From positions 1 through 5,274 of the forward strand of contig CAIVEA010000582.1 of assembly GCA_903904765.1 (NCBI GenBank): 5,274 nucleotides of DNA, written 5' to 3'. Source of the DNA: an uncultured Chloroflexota bacterium. GTDB lineage: Bacteria > Chloroflexota > Anaerolineae > Aggregatilineales > Phototrophicaceae. The notes beneath the pieces are model-generated. The model was not told where the DNA came from, did no database searches, and saw only the letters and a list, made by a program, of their open reading frames with translations. This document shows positions 1 through 5,245 of the stretch, piece after piece; position 1 is the stretch's first letter, and every line of letters starts with the position of its first letter. Position numbers and translations under genes: made by a program.

Positions 1-121
1 GTTCGGAACTGGTGAGGTATTCCGAAGTGCCTATCTATTTGTCCCTAACGTAGCCTTGCGGCTGATTCGGGTAAGCATTGGGCTGTTAAAAGCCCCCACC
101 TTTAGGTGCTGGGTTGCTTAC
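1..121 (+). mobile_element. Probable IS200/IS605-type right end with 3' part of a TnpB-associated (omega/re) RNA, remnant or edge of element
   Basis: Seen: a chain of short hairpins. TTCGGA (2-7) pairs with TCCGAA (21-26); AGCC (52-55) pairs with GGCT (60-63); an outer 7-bp stem GTAAGCA (71-77) with TGCTTAC (115-121) encloses GGGCT/AGCCC (80-84 with 91-95) and CACC/GGTG (97-100 with 105-108, loop TTTA). Known: right ends of IS200/IS605 elements often carry a motif like AAGCCCCCACCTTTAGGTG with a G-rich partner just before the element border, and this region is transcribed as the scaffold of the TnpB guide RNA. Inference: this is such an end. The frame from position 3 reads SELVRYSEVP and stops at 51-53, which could be the last residues of a TnpB-like protein, but it is too short to identify. 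The rest of the element would lie left of position 1. It could instead be an unrelated structured RNA. Confidence 0.42.
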
Positions 122-305
122 AGCATCGTCACTCCGCGCAGATGGTTTCGGCATTGGGGACGGACTCAGCCGCAGCCGCTTCCGCCACTGCTCATTGTAG
201 CGTGAGATCACATAAAACTCTTACTCCGTTCATTTTGGGAGCGTTCATGCCTGTTTGTTCCGCCTGTCTGCGCTGCATAACACAAACAAGTGTGCTAGAC
301 TCAAA
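122..305. other. Intergenic stretch without recognisable gene
   Basis: An open frame from 106 runs through this stretch into the palindromic repeat at 340-425. Its product is Cys/His/Ser-rich with no recognisable domain, it has no ribosome binding site, and its end is composed of repeat sequence, so I do not call it. Only small direct repeats (CGTTCAT twice near 227-248) and weak self-complementarity are visible. If the upstream feature is a TnpB-type element, the bases directly after 121 would be host DNA and would form the guide part of its RNA. Confidence 0.4.
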
Positions 306-323
306 TGCGTATCCGGGTATATT
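296..323 (+). promoter_or_regulatory. Candidate sigma-70-type promoter for the ATPase gene
   Basis: TAGACT (296-301) matches 4 of 6 bases of the -35 consensus TTGACA. After a 16-bp spacer, TATATT (318-323) matches 5 of 6 bases of TATAAT. It would give a leader of roughly 155 nt before the ATG at 486, and that leader contains the palindromic repeat. The -10 box falls inside the inferred MITE-like element (315-450) while the -35 box lies outside it. Found by eye only; short AT-rich matches like this arise by chance. Confidence 0.25.
306..316. repeat. Left copy of 11-bp direct repeat (possible target-site duplication)
   Basis: TGCGTATCCGG here is repeated exactly at 451-461. The two copies bracket a palindromic element almost symmetrically, as a target-site duplication would. 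The last two bases (GG) may belong to the element end, giving a 9-bp duplication. Confidence 0.4.
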
Positions 324-450
324 CGGAAATACGGTAGTGACCCTCATCCCCTACCCCCTTCTCCCTCAGGGCGAAGGGGAGGATTCAGTCCCTCGCCCTG
401 AGGGAGAGGGATAAAGGGTGAGGGTGTTTTGCCCAATCCGCATGTACCCC
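315..450. mobile_element. MITE-like palindromic element of about 136 bp
   Basis: Seen: imperfect terminal inverted repeats GGGTATATTCGG (315-326) and CCGCATGTACCC (438-449), 10 of 12 positions paired. Inside them is ACCCTCA (340-346) with TGAGGGT (419-425), then a perfect 14-bp stem CTCCCTCAGGGCGA (361-374) with TCGCCCTGAGGGAG (393-406) around an 18-nt loop. An 11-bp direct repeat flanks it (306-316, 451-461). The inner arms are of the CCCTCATCCCC / GGGGATGAGGG kind that occurs as dispersed repeats in many bacterial genomes, including Chloroflexota. It encodes nothing, so any movement would need a transposase elsewhere. The inner palindrome is certain; the exact ends and mobility are inferred. 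Confidence 0.5.
340..425. repeat. Large inverted repeat, core of the MITE-like element
   Basis: The two arms (about 340-376 and 391-425) are near-complementary over more than 30 bases with small mismatches, including a perfect 14-bp stem at 361-374/393-406. Transcribed, it would form a long stable hairpin. No T-run follows it in the + direction, so it is not a typical intrinsic terminator; it would sit in the 5' leader of the ATPase mRNA. Confidence 0.8.
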
Positions 451-461
451 TGCGTATCCGG
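451..461. repeat. Right copy of 11-bp direct repeat (possible target-site duplication)
   Basis: Exact second copy of TGCGTATCCGG from 306-316. It ends 9 bp before the ribosome binding site of the ATPase gene, so the inferred insertion would have landed directly upstream of its translation signals. Confidence 0.4.
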
Positions 462-470
462 CACAGGAAC

Positions 471-477
471 GGGAGAG
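471..477 (+). promoter_or_regulatory. Ribosome binding site of the ATPase gene
   Basis: GGGAGAG lies 8 nt before the ATG at 486, a purine-rich Shine-Dalgarno match at normal spacing. It supports this start, which is also the start that leaves the conserved N-terminal part of the ATPase domain intact. Confidence 0.6.
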
Positions 478-485
478 CATAGCCC

Positions 486-3194
486 ATGCCATTTATCGAA
501 GCGCCGAGCAACTTTTATCTAGGTCGTCGTTACGATCCTGCCGCGAATAAGCTGGCGGATGATGTGGTGTATTACGATGCGCGTGATCTGGTCACGCATG
601 CTGTCGTGCTGGGTATGACGGGCAGCGGCAAAACCGGCCTGTGCATTTCCATGCTGGAGGAGGCGCTGCTGGATAACATCCCCGCGCTGATTATTGACCC
701 CAAAGGCGACATCACCAATTTGCTGCTGACTTTCCCGCAGTTCCGCCCGGAGGATTTCGGCTCGTGGGTGAATGAGGACGATGCCCGCCGCGCCCGCATG
801 GATGTGCCGTCCTATGCTGCGGACGTGGCCTCGCGCTGGAAGGATGGGCTGGCAAGCTGGGGCATCACCCCTACGCGGGTGGAATGGCTGAAGCGCACCG
901 CCCGTTACAGTATCTACACCCCCGGCTCGGAAGCTGGCCTGCCCGTGAGCATCCTTGCCTCGCTGGCTGCGCCGCACGAAGGCTGGGCGGGCAACGAAGA
1001 ACCCCTGCGCGAGAAGATCAACGGCATCGTGACCGCGTTGCTCGGCCTGATCGGGCGGGACGCGCAGGCTGTGCAGAGCAAAGAACACATCCTGATCTCG
1101 AACATCTTCGAGTACAACTGGTCACGCGGCATCAACCTGACGGTGGAGGATATTATCCTTCAGGTGCAGAAGCCGCCCTTCACCAAGCTGGGCGCGGCTG
1201 ATCTGGACTCGTATATGCCGGAGAAGGCGCGTTTCAAGCTGGCGATGGATTTGAACAACATCGTAGCCGCGCCCTCGTTCCAGTCGTGGGTGCGCAGCGA
1301 ACCGCTGGACATCCAGAATCTGCTGTTCCAGCCCAACGGACGCGCCCGCGCCTCGATCTTCTACATCGCTCATTTGAACGAGGCCGAACGGCAGTTCATC
1401 ATCACGCTGCTGCTCGAAAATGTCCAAAGCTGGATGCGCCAGCAAAGCGGCACAACCGGACTCCGCGCCATTCTGTACATTGACGAGATGTTCGGCTACT
1501 TCCCGCCCTATCCCAAGAACCCGCCCACCAAAGACCCGATTTTGCGGTTGCTCAAACAGGCGCGTGCTTTCGGTCTGGGGCTGATTCTCGCCACCCAGAA
1601 CCCCGGCGATCTGGACTACAAAGGCTTGTCGAACGCGGGTACATGGTTGATCGGGCGGTTGCAATCCGACAACGACAAAGCGCGGGTGATGGCCGGCCTT
1701 GAATCGCTGGCCGCCGCCGACAACGGCATGAACTTGCAGGATGTGCAACGGCTGATCGCGGATATTGCGCCGCGTGTGTTCTTGCTGCACAACGTCCACA
1801 ACCCCGGCGGGCCGCTGATGGTACACACCCGCTGGTGCATGAGCTACCTGCGCGGGCCACTAACTCGCCAGCAGGTGCAAACCCTGATGGCCGATCAGAA
1901 GCAGGCGCTGGCCTCCAGCATCGCCGCCGCACAGCCGCGTGCTATCAACGCGCCACCCGCCCCGCCGGGATTTGTGCCGTCCGCGCCACCTGCGCCCCCC
2001 GGCTTTGCACCCCCAGCACCACCACCCGCCCCGCCGGGATTTGCGCCGTCTGCGCCACCTGCGCCGCCCACCTTCAGCGCCCAATCTGCTTCGCCTTCGG
2101 GCTGGACGCAGCAAATCACGCAGCCCGTCGCCCCGCTGCCGTCCGCACAGGACTCGCAGATGACCACACGCGGCGCGGCTGCCCCTCCCGGCTTTGCTAC
2201 CAACCCGCCTGCTGTGCCGACGGCTATCCCGCAGATTTTCTTGCCGGCCTCGGTCAGCAGCGATCAGGCCATCCAGAACTGGGCGCAGCAGACCAGCGCG
2301 ATGGTGACGGCCTTCGGAGGTTCGTCGCTGGCCTATCGTCCGGTACTGCTGGGGCAGGCGGTGATTCGCTATCAAGATCGCAAGACGCAGTTGTTCATCA
2401 ACCGCCCGTATGCTTTCCATGTGCCGGATGTAGACCGTTCCGGCATGGTGCGCTGGGAGAATTATCAGGCTGTGCCGATTGATCCGCGCCGCGTGTCTGG
2501 CGTGCCGTTGGGCGCGGCGTTGTATGCCGATATGCCGCCCGGCCTGATGGATGCCAAGCGCATCGCGGCGCTGCGTACCGAACTGGTGGATATGCTGTAC
2601 AACACGGCGCGGCTGGAAATCCTGTTCAATGCGGCGCTGAACATCTACGCCAACCCGGAAGCGCACGAGAGCGAATTCTGGTCGCAGGTGCAGCAGGTGG
2701 CGCGTGAAAAACGCGATGCCGAAATTGATGCGCTCTCCGGCAAGTATGAGCAGTTGATGGATCGGGTGGAGGACAAGCTGAAGCGCAAAGAGCGCGAACT
2801 GAGCGCGGAGAAGAAAGAACTGGCCGACCTGAAGCGCGAAGAACTGTTCACACGCGGCGAAACACTTCTCAGCCTGTTCAAGGGGCGCACCGCCCACACC
2901 CTCTCGCGCAGTTCGCGGGTGACGCGCTACCGCCGTCAGAGCGACGAAGACCTGAAGGAGAGCGTGGAAGTCATTCAGGAATTGGAAACGCAGATGGAAA
3001 AGCTGCAAGGCGACTATCAGCGTGATATTCAGGCCTCCAACGAGAAGTGGGCCGCTGTCGCCACCCAGTCGCAAACCTATACTGTCACGCCCTTCAAGAA
3101 GGATATTCAGGTCGAACTGTTCGGCGTGGGCTGGATTCCGTATTACTACGCCGTCATCAACAACCAGCCGCTACTGCTGCCAGCTTATTTCTAA
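486..3194 (+). CDS. HerA/FtsK-superfamily ATP-binding protein with Pro-rich linker and coiled-coil C-terminus
   Basis: A 902-residue cytoplasmic P-loop ATPase, probably acting on DNA as an oligomeric motor. Walker A is GMTGSGKTG (43-51); a strand ending IIDPKGD (69-75) follows, as in HerA-like proteins. Walker B is ILYIDE (329-334), and LILATQNPGDLDYKG (366-380) with the downstream GRLQ (390-393) gives the sensor motif and a candidate arginine finger. The N-terminal ~460 residues match, from memory, a widespread family usually annotated only as 'ATP-binding protein' or 'helicase HerA domain'. Residues 488-530 are a proline-rich linker with PPAPPGF repeats. Residues ~585-730 are a conserved-looking region of unknown role; ~730-855 are highly charged and likely coiled coil; the end carries an aromatic VGWIPYYY motif (881-888). 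No signal peptide or membrane segment is seen. No NurA-like nuclease or other partner adjoins it within the window. Substrate and cellular role are unknown; the ATPase call is firm, DNA translocation is inferred from the superfamily. Confidence 0.88.
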   Translation: MPFIEAPSNFYLGRRYDPAANKLADDVVYYDARDLVTHAVVLGMTGSGKTGLCISMLEEALLDNIPALIIDPKGDITNLLLTFPQFRPEDFGSWVNEDDARRARMDVPSYAADVASRWKDGLASWGITPTRVEWLKRTARYSIYTPGSEAGLPVSILASLAAPHEGWAGNEEPLREKINGIVTALLGLIGRDAQAVQSKEHILISNIFEYNWSRGINLTVEDIILQVQKPPFTKLGAADLDSYMPEKARFKLAMDLNNIVAAPSFQSWVRSEPLDIQNLLFQPNGRARASIFYIAHLNEAERQFIITLLLENVQSWMRQQSGTTGLRAILYIDEMFGYFPPYPKNPPTKDPILRLLKQARAFGLGLILATQNPGDLDYKGLSNAGTWLIGRLQSDNDKARVMAGLESLAAADNGMNLQDVQRLIADIAPRVFLLHNVHNPGGPLMVHTRWCMSYLRGPLTRQQVQTLMADQKQALASSIAAAQPRAINAPPAPPGFVPSAPPAPPGFAPPAPPPAPPGFAPSAPPAPPTFSAQSASPSGWTQQITQPVAPLPSAQDSQMTTRGAAAPPGFATNPPAVPTAIPQIFLPASVSSDQAIQNWAQQTSAMVTAFGGSSLAYRPVLLGQAVIRYQDRKTQLFINRPYAFHVPDVDRSGMVRWENYQAVPIDPRRVSGVPLGAALYADMPPGLMDAKRIAALRTELVDMLYNTARLEILFNAALNIYANPEAHESEFWSQVQQVAREKRDAEIDALSGKYEQLMDRVEDKLKRKERELSAEKKELADLKREELFTRGETLLSLFKGRTAHTLSRSSRVTRYRRQSDEDLKESVEVIQELETQMEKLQGDYQRDIQASNEKWAAVATQSQTYTVTPFKKDIQVELFGVGWIPYYYAVINNQPLLLPAYF
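1953..2065 (+). repeat. 69-bp in-frame tandem duplication in the Pro-rich linker of the ATPase
   Basis: About 44 bp beginning CCACCCGCCCCGCCGGGATT at 1953 recurs at 2022 with two or three substitutions, a period of 69 bp or 23 codons. It encodes PPAPPGF units separated by VPSA/APSA. The intervening part contains another degenerate PPAPPGF, so the linker grew by more than one duplication. The period keeps the reading frame, so length can vary without breaking the protein. Confidence 0.75.
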
Positions 3195-3287
3195 AAACTG
3201 TGCAAGCAGGGCGTAACCTTTTGGAACAGAGCGCGGTATACCTCATGAATGGCGCACCACTTGAACGGGCGCGATGGAGCGCGGCTT
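3195..3287 (+). promoter_or_regulatory. Intergenic region before the sigma factor, with possible ECF-type -35 element
   Basis: This 93-bp gap separates the ATPase stop from the preferred sigma factor start. GGAAC (3223-3227) resembles the -35 element of many ECF-dependent promoters, and an 8-bp palindrome GGTATACC lies at 3235-3242. A matching -10 is not clear. ECF sigma factors commonly drive their own operon, so an autoregulated promoter here is plausible but unproven. I see no intrinsic terminator after the ATPase, so read-through from it is also possible. Confidence 0.2.
3276..3279 (+). promoter_or_regulatory. Ribosome binding site favouring a GTG start for the sigma factor
   Basis: GGAG lies 8 nt before GTG at 3288. 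The upstream in-frame ATG at 3249 has no comparable purine-rich match at the right distance, so this site is the main reason for choosing 3288. Confidence 0.45.
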
Positions 3288-3866
3288 GTGGATCGTAAAG
3301 AGGAGCAGCGTTTAATCGCGCAAGCGGTTCGCGGCAACGCGGACGCTTTCGCCACCCTGTACCGCGCTCATGTACAGGCCATCTATCGCTATATCGTACA
3401 TCGCGTGGGCGACGCGCAGATGGCTGAAGATTTCACAGCGGATGTATTCACCCGCGCACTGAAAAGCATGAGCGCCTATCAAGATCAGGGTAAGCCGTTC
3501 CTCGCGTGGCTGTACCGGATTGCTCATGCGCGGGTGGTGGACTACTACCGCCGGCGTGGACGCAGGCCGGACGAGGCGGAACTGGACGATCTGCCGATTG
3601 CGGTAGTGGATGATGTGGAAAGCGATCTTTTGCGCGACCAAGCTGCCGCCGCCCTGCGAACCGCCTTGAGCAGCCTGACCGACGAGCAGCAACAGGTGGT
3701 CATCCTGCGCTTCATCGAAGGCAAAAACTTGGAGGAAACTGCGGTCATCATGGGCAAGAACGCCAACGCCATCAAAGCCCTGCAACACCGCGCTTTACGG
3801 GCGATTGGCAGCCGTCTTGAACGATCCGGTTTCGATCTGGAGAACATCCTGTCAGGTTTATCATGA
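3288..3866 (+). CDS. ECF-type RNA polymerase sigma-70 factor
   Basis: A 192-residue sigma factor that would direct RNA polymerase to a small stress or envelope regulon. It has only regions 2 and 4, as ECF (group 4) factors do. Counting from this GTG start, region 2 covers about 20-90 and includes DAFATLYRAHVQAIYRY, the acidic AEDFTADVFTRA (core binding and -10 recognition) and FLAWLYRIAHARVVDYYRRR. Region 4 covers about 121-173, with LSSLTDEQQQVVILRFIEG and a helix-turn-helix ending NANAIKALQHRALRAI that reads the -35 box. The linker is acidic (PDEAELDDLP). The GTG start is preferred for its GGAG site and because ECF proteins usually begin shortly before region 2; ATG at 3249 would add 13 residues. 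The stop overlaps the next gene's start (ATGA, 3863-3866), implying translational coupling with its likely anti-sigma factor. The family assignment is firm; the target regulon is unknown. Confidence 0.9.
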   Translation: MDRKEEQRLIAQAVRGNADAFATLYRAHVQAIYRYIVHRVGDAQMAEDFTADVFTRALKSMSAYQDQGKPFLAWLYRIAHARVVDYYRRRGRRPDEAELDDLPIAVVDDVESDLLRDQAAAALRTALSSLTDEQQQVVILRFIEGKNLEETAVIMGKNANAIKALQHRALRAIGSRLERSGFDLENILSGLS

Positions 3867-5041
3867 ACGATTTCGCCAGCCCCAGTCCCCTTGACGACAT
3901 CGTGGCACAATGCCTTGATGACGTGCTGGCTGGTCGCCGGACGGTGGCGGAGTGCCTGCGGGCGCATCCCGAACAAGCCGCCGCCCTGCGAACAGTGCTG
4001 GCGGCTGCTCTATTGACCCGCCGCTTGCCCGCCCCCCCGCCCATGCGCGAAGCGGCGGTGGATGCGCTGGAAGCTCGCTTGCGGGCAACGATGACCGCCC
4101 CCAAACCTCTACCCAAACCTGCGCCGCGCCGGACTCCGGCTTATGCGTTCGCCTTCAGCCGCATGGCCGCCATGCTGGTGCTGGGGCTGATGCTGGTTTT
4201 CGGCAGTGCCGGACTGGTGCGTGCTTCCGATCAGGCCGTCCCCGGCGATACGCTGTACGGCTTGAAGCGCCTGTGGGAAGCGATTGTGCTGGCGCTCTCG
4301 CCCCTCAGCGGCCCGCGTGATGCGCTGTGGATTCAGATCGCCCACAACCGTCTGTACGAGATAGATGTGCTGGATGAGCAAGGGCGGTTAGACGCGCAAA
4401 CGCTGACCGATTTGCACCGCGTCCTGTACGAACTGGCGCTGGTTCGCACCCCGCAAAACGAAACCGACATCCTCGAGCTGCTGCAACAGGCCGACCAATT
4501 GCTGGAACAGGTCGCGCCGCAACCGGACGCGCAACCCGTGTACAACGTCCTCAGCGCGATCACGCAGCGCAGCGTGGATAGCGGCGTTCCGGCGTTGCCC
4601 GACAGTGAGTACCCGCTGCTGGCCGAAAGCCCGCTGATGCAGGTCACATATCCGCCGCCCTCGCCCACCGCCAGCGCCACTTTCACCGCTACGGCCAGCC
4701 CGACGAATACCGCTACCGCCAGCCCTGCGCCCAGTATGACCGCCAGCGCCAGCCCCACGCCGCGCCCCAGCGCCACGCCCACACCCAGCCGCACGCCCAC
4801 GCCGACGCTCACCGTTACGCTGCCGCCCACCGCCACGCTCACTCCGACGGCGACATGGACGGCGCTGCCGCTGCCGGGTGGCGCACAACTCACTGCTGCC
4901 GCGCCCACACAGCCGCCGCAAACGTTGCCCAGCGCCACGCCCAACACGGTGCAGGACAACACGCTCCCCCGCGAACGCGAAACGCAGCAGGCCGTCTATC
5001 TGACGCAGACCGCCCAGCCACCCGCCGGGAATGCACCCTGA
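3863..5041 (+). CDS. DUF5667-type single-pass membrane protein, probable anti-sigma factor with Thr/Pro-rich extracytoplasmic tail
   Basis: A 392-residue protein co-translated with the sigma factor. Residues 10-55 (LDDIVAQCLDDVLAGRRTVAECLRAHPEQAAALR region) resemble the short helical 'ECL..yPe.a.eLr' segment found at the N-terminus of sigma-linked membrane proteins in Chloroflexota; this would bind the sigma factor in the cytoplasm. A basic, proline-rich stretch (80-90) precedes one membrane helix (about 101-118). Directly after it, ASDQAVPGDTLYGLKRLWEA (121-140) is the typical DUF5667 signature, followed by a helical region to about 220. Residues ~264-334 are almost only T, P, S and A, a likely extended and perhaps O-glycosylated stalk; the end (335-392) stays Pro/Thr/Gln-rich. 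No zinc-binding HxxxCxxC anti-sigma motif is seen. Start: ATG overlapping the sigma stop, with a weak AGG at 3854-3856. Anti-sigma function is inferred from context; the membrane topology is well supported. Confidence 0.8.
   Translation: MNDFASPSPLDDIVAQCLDDVLAGRRTVAECLRAHPEQAAALRTVLAAALLTRRLPAPPPMREAAVDALEARLRATMTAPKPLPKPAPRRTPAYAFAFSRMAAMLVLGLMLVFGSAGLVRASDQAVPGDTLYGLKRLWEAIVLALSPLSGPRDALWIQIAHNRLYEIDVLDEQGRLDAQTLTDLHRVLYELALVRTPQNETDILELLQQADQLLEQVAPQPDAQPVYNVLSAITQRSVDSGVPALPDSEYPLLAESPLMQVTYPPPSPTASATFTATASPTNTATASPAPSMTASASPTPRPSATPTPSRTPTPTLTVTLPPTATLTPTATWTALPLPGGAQLTAAAPTQPPQTLPSATPNTVQDNTLPRERETQQAVYLTQTAQPPAGNAP
4652..4864 (+). repeat. Low-complexity Thr/Pro/Ser/Ala-coding tract
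   Basis: About 71 codons drawn mainly from ACN, CCN, GCC and AGC, with recurring units such as CGCCAGCGCCA and CACGCCCAC. The protein it encodes is a run of TATASPT / TPTPSRTP-like motifs inside the membrane protein. Units are degenerate rather than exact, which suggests selection on composition. Confidence 0.75.
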
Positions 5042-5204
5042 AGGTGATGAACACCTGCACCTGTTCGATTTGTGTGAAAATTGTAAATGCAAAATTGTCT
5101 TAATGCTGAAATTTAACTTTTAGGCTTAGGATGAAAATAGTTAGTTGAAAATCATCGTTGTCTTAGCTCAACAGGTTTTCGAACCTGAAAATGAGTTGGG
5201 AACA
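5042..5204 (+). other. AT-richer 3' region with small hairpins, no gene
   Basis: Composition drops sharply in GC relative to the genes. A 5-bp hairpin AGGTG/CACCT (5042-5046 with 5052-5056) follows the stop codon. AAAATTGT occurs at 5077-5084 and 5091-5098, and TGAAAAT occurs four times (5075, 5132, 5146, 5186). No open frame with a ribosome binding site is evident. It is either the 3' untranslated region of the sigma operon or holds a small RNA ending at the terminator below. Confidence 0.4.
5167..5195 (+). other. UUCG-tetraloop hairpin in the 3' region
   Basis: CAGGTT (5172-5177) and AACCTG (5182-5187) form a perfect 6-bp stem closed by a TTCG loop (5178-5181). CTCA (5167-5170) and TGAG (5192-5195) can extend it across an asymmetric internal loop. 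UUCG loops are unusually stable in RNA. There is no T-run after it, so it is not itself a terminator; it may protect the mRNA 3' end or belong to a small RNA. Confidence 0.6.
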
Positions 5205-5245
5205 CAGCGCGAGTGTTTCGGCGACAAGCACTTGCGCTGTTTTTT
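5204..5245 (+). terminator. Rho-independent terminator
   Basis: ACAGCGCGAGTG (5204-5215) pairs with CACTTGCGCTGT (5229-5240), a 12-bp stem with one G-T wobble and a 13-nt loop. Its 3' arm runs straight into a six-T run (5240-5245). This would end transcription of the sigma/anti-sigma operon, or of a small RNA encoded just upstream. It lies about 165-200 bp after the last stop codon. Confidence 0.85.

Noticed and set aside
106..414. 102-residue + strand open frame in the upstream region
   Set aside because: No ribosome binding site or recognisable domain; it starts inside the hairpin array and its last third is palindromic repeat sequence.
1953..2065. CRISPR-like or regulatory tandem repeat
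   Set aside because: The repeat is in frame, has a 69-bp period with related spacers, and encodes a proline-rich linker; it is a coding duplication.
1835..2482. 215-residue + strand frame overlapping the ATPase linker
   Set aside because: Out-of-frame shadow created by GC-rich linker DNA; no domain and no independent start signal.
1860..3074. 404-residue open frame on the - strand inside the ATPase gene
   Set aside because: Fully antisense to a gene with clear motifs; its Arg/Gly/His-rich composition is that of a GC-rich shadow frame.
486..3194. HerA-based anti-phage defence system
   Set aside because: The ATPase alone does not define one. No NurA, Sir2, DUF4297 or other effector adjoins it here; the downstream genes form a sigma/anti-sigma module.
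4333..5092. Long - strand open frames opposite the membrane protein
   Set aside because: Val/Gly/Ala or Arg/Gly repeats are the complement of the Thr/Pro/Ser tract; no start signals or domains.
5165..5200. tRNA-like T-arm (TTCGAAC) in the 3' region
   Set aside because: The hairpin has a 4-base loop closed by a 6-bp stem, not a 7-base T-loop, and no acceptor, D or anticodon arms surround it.
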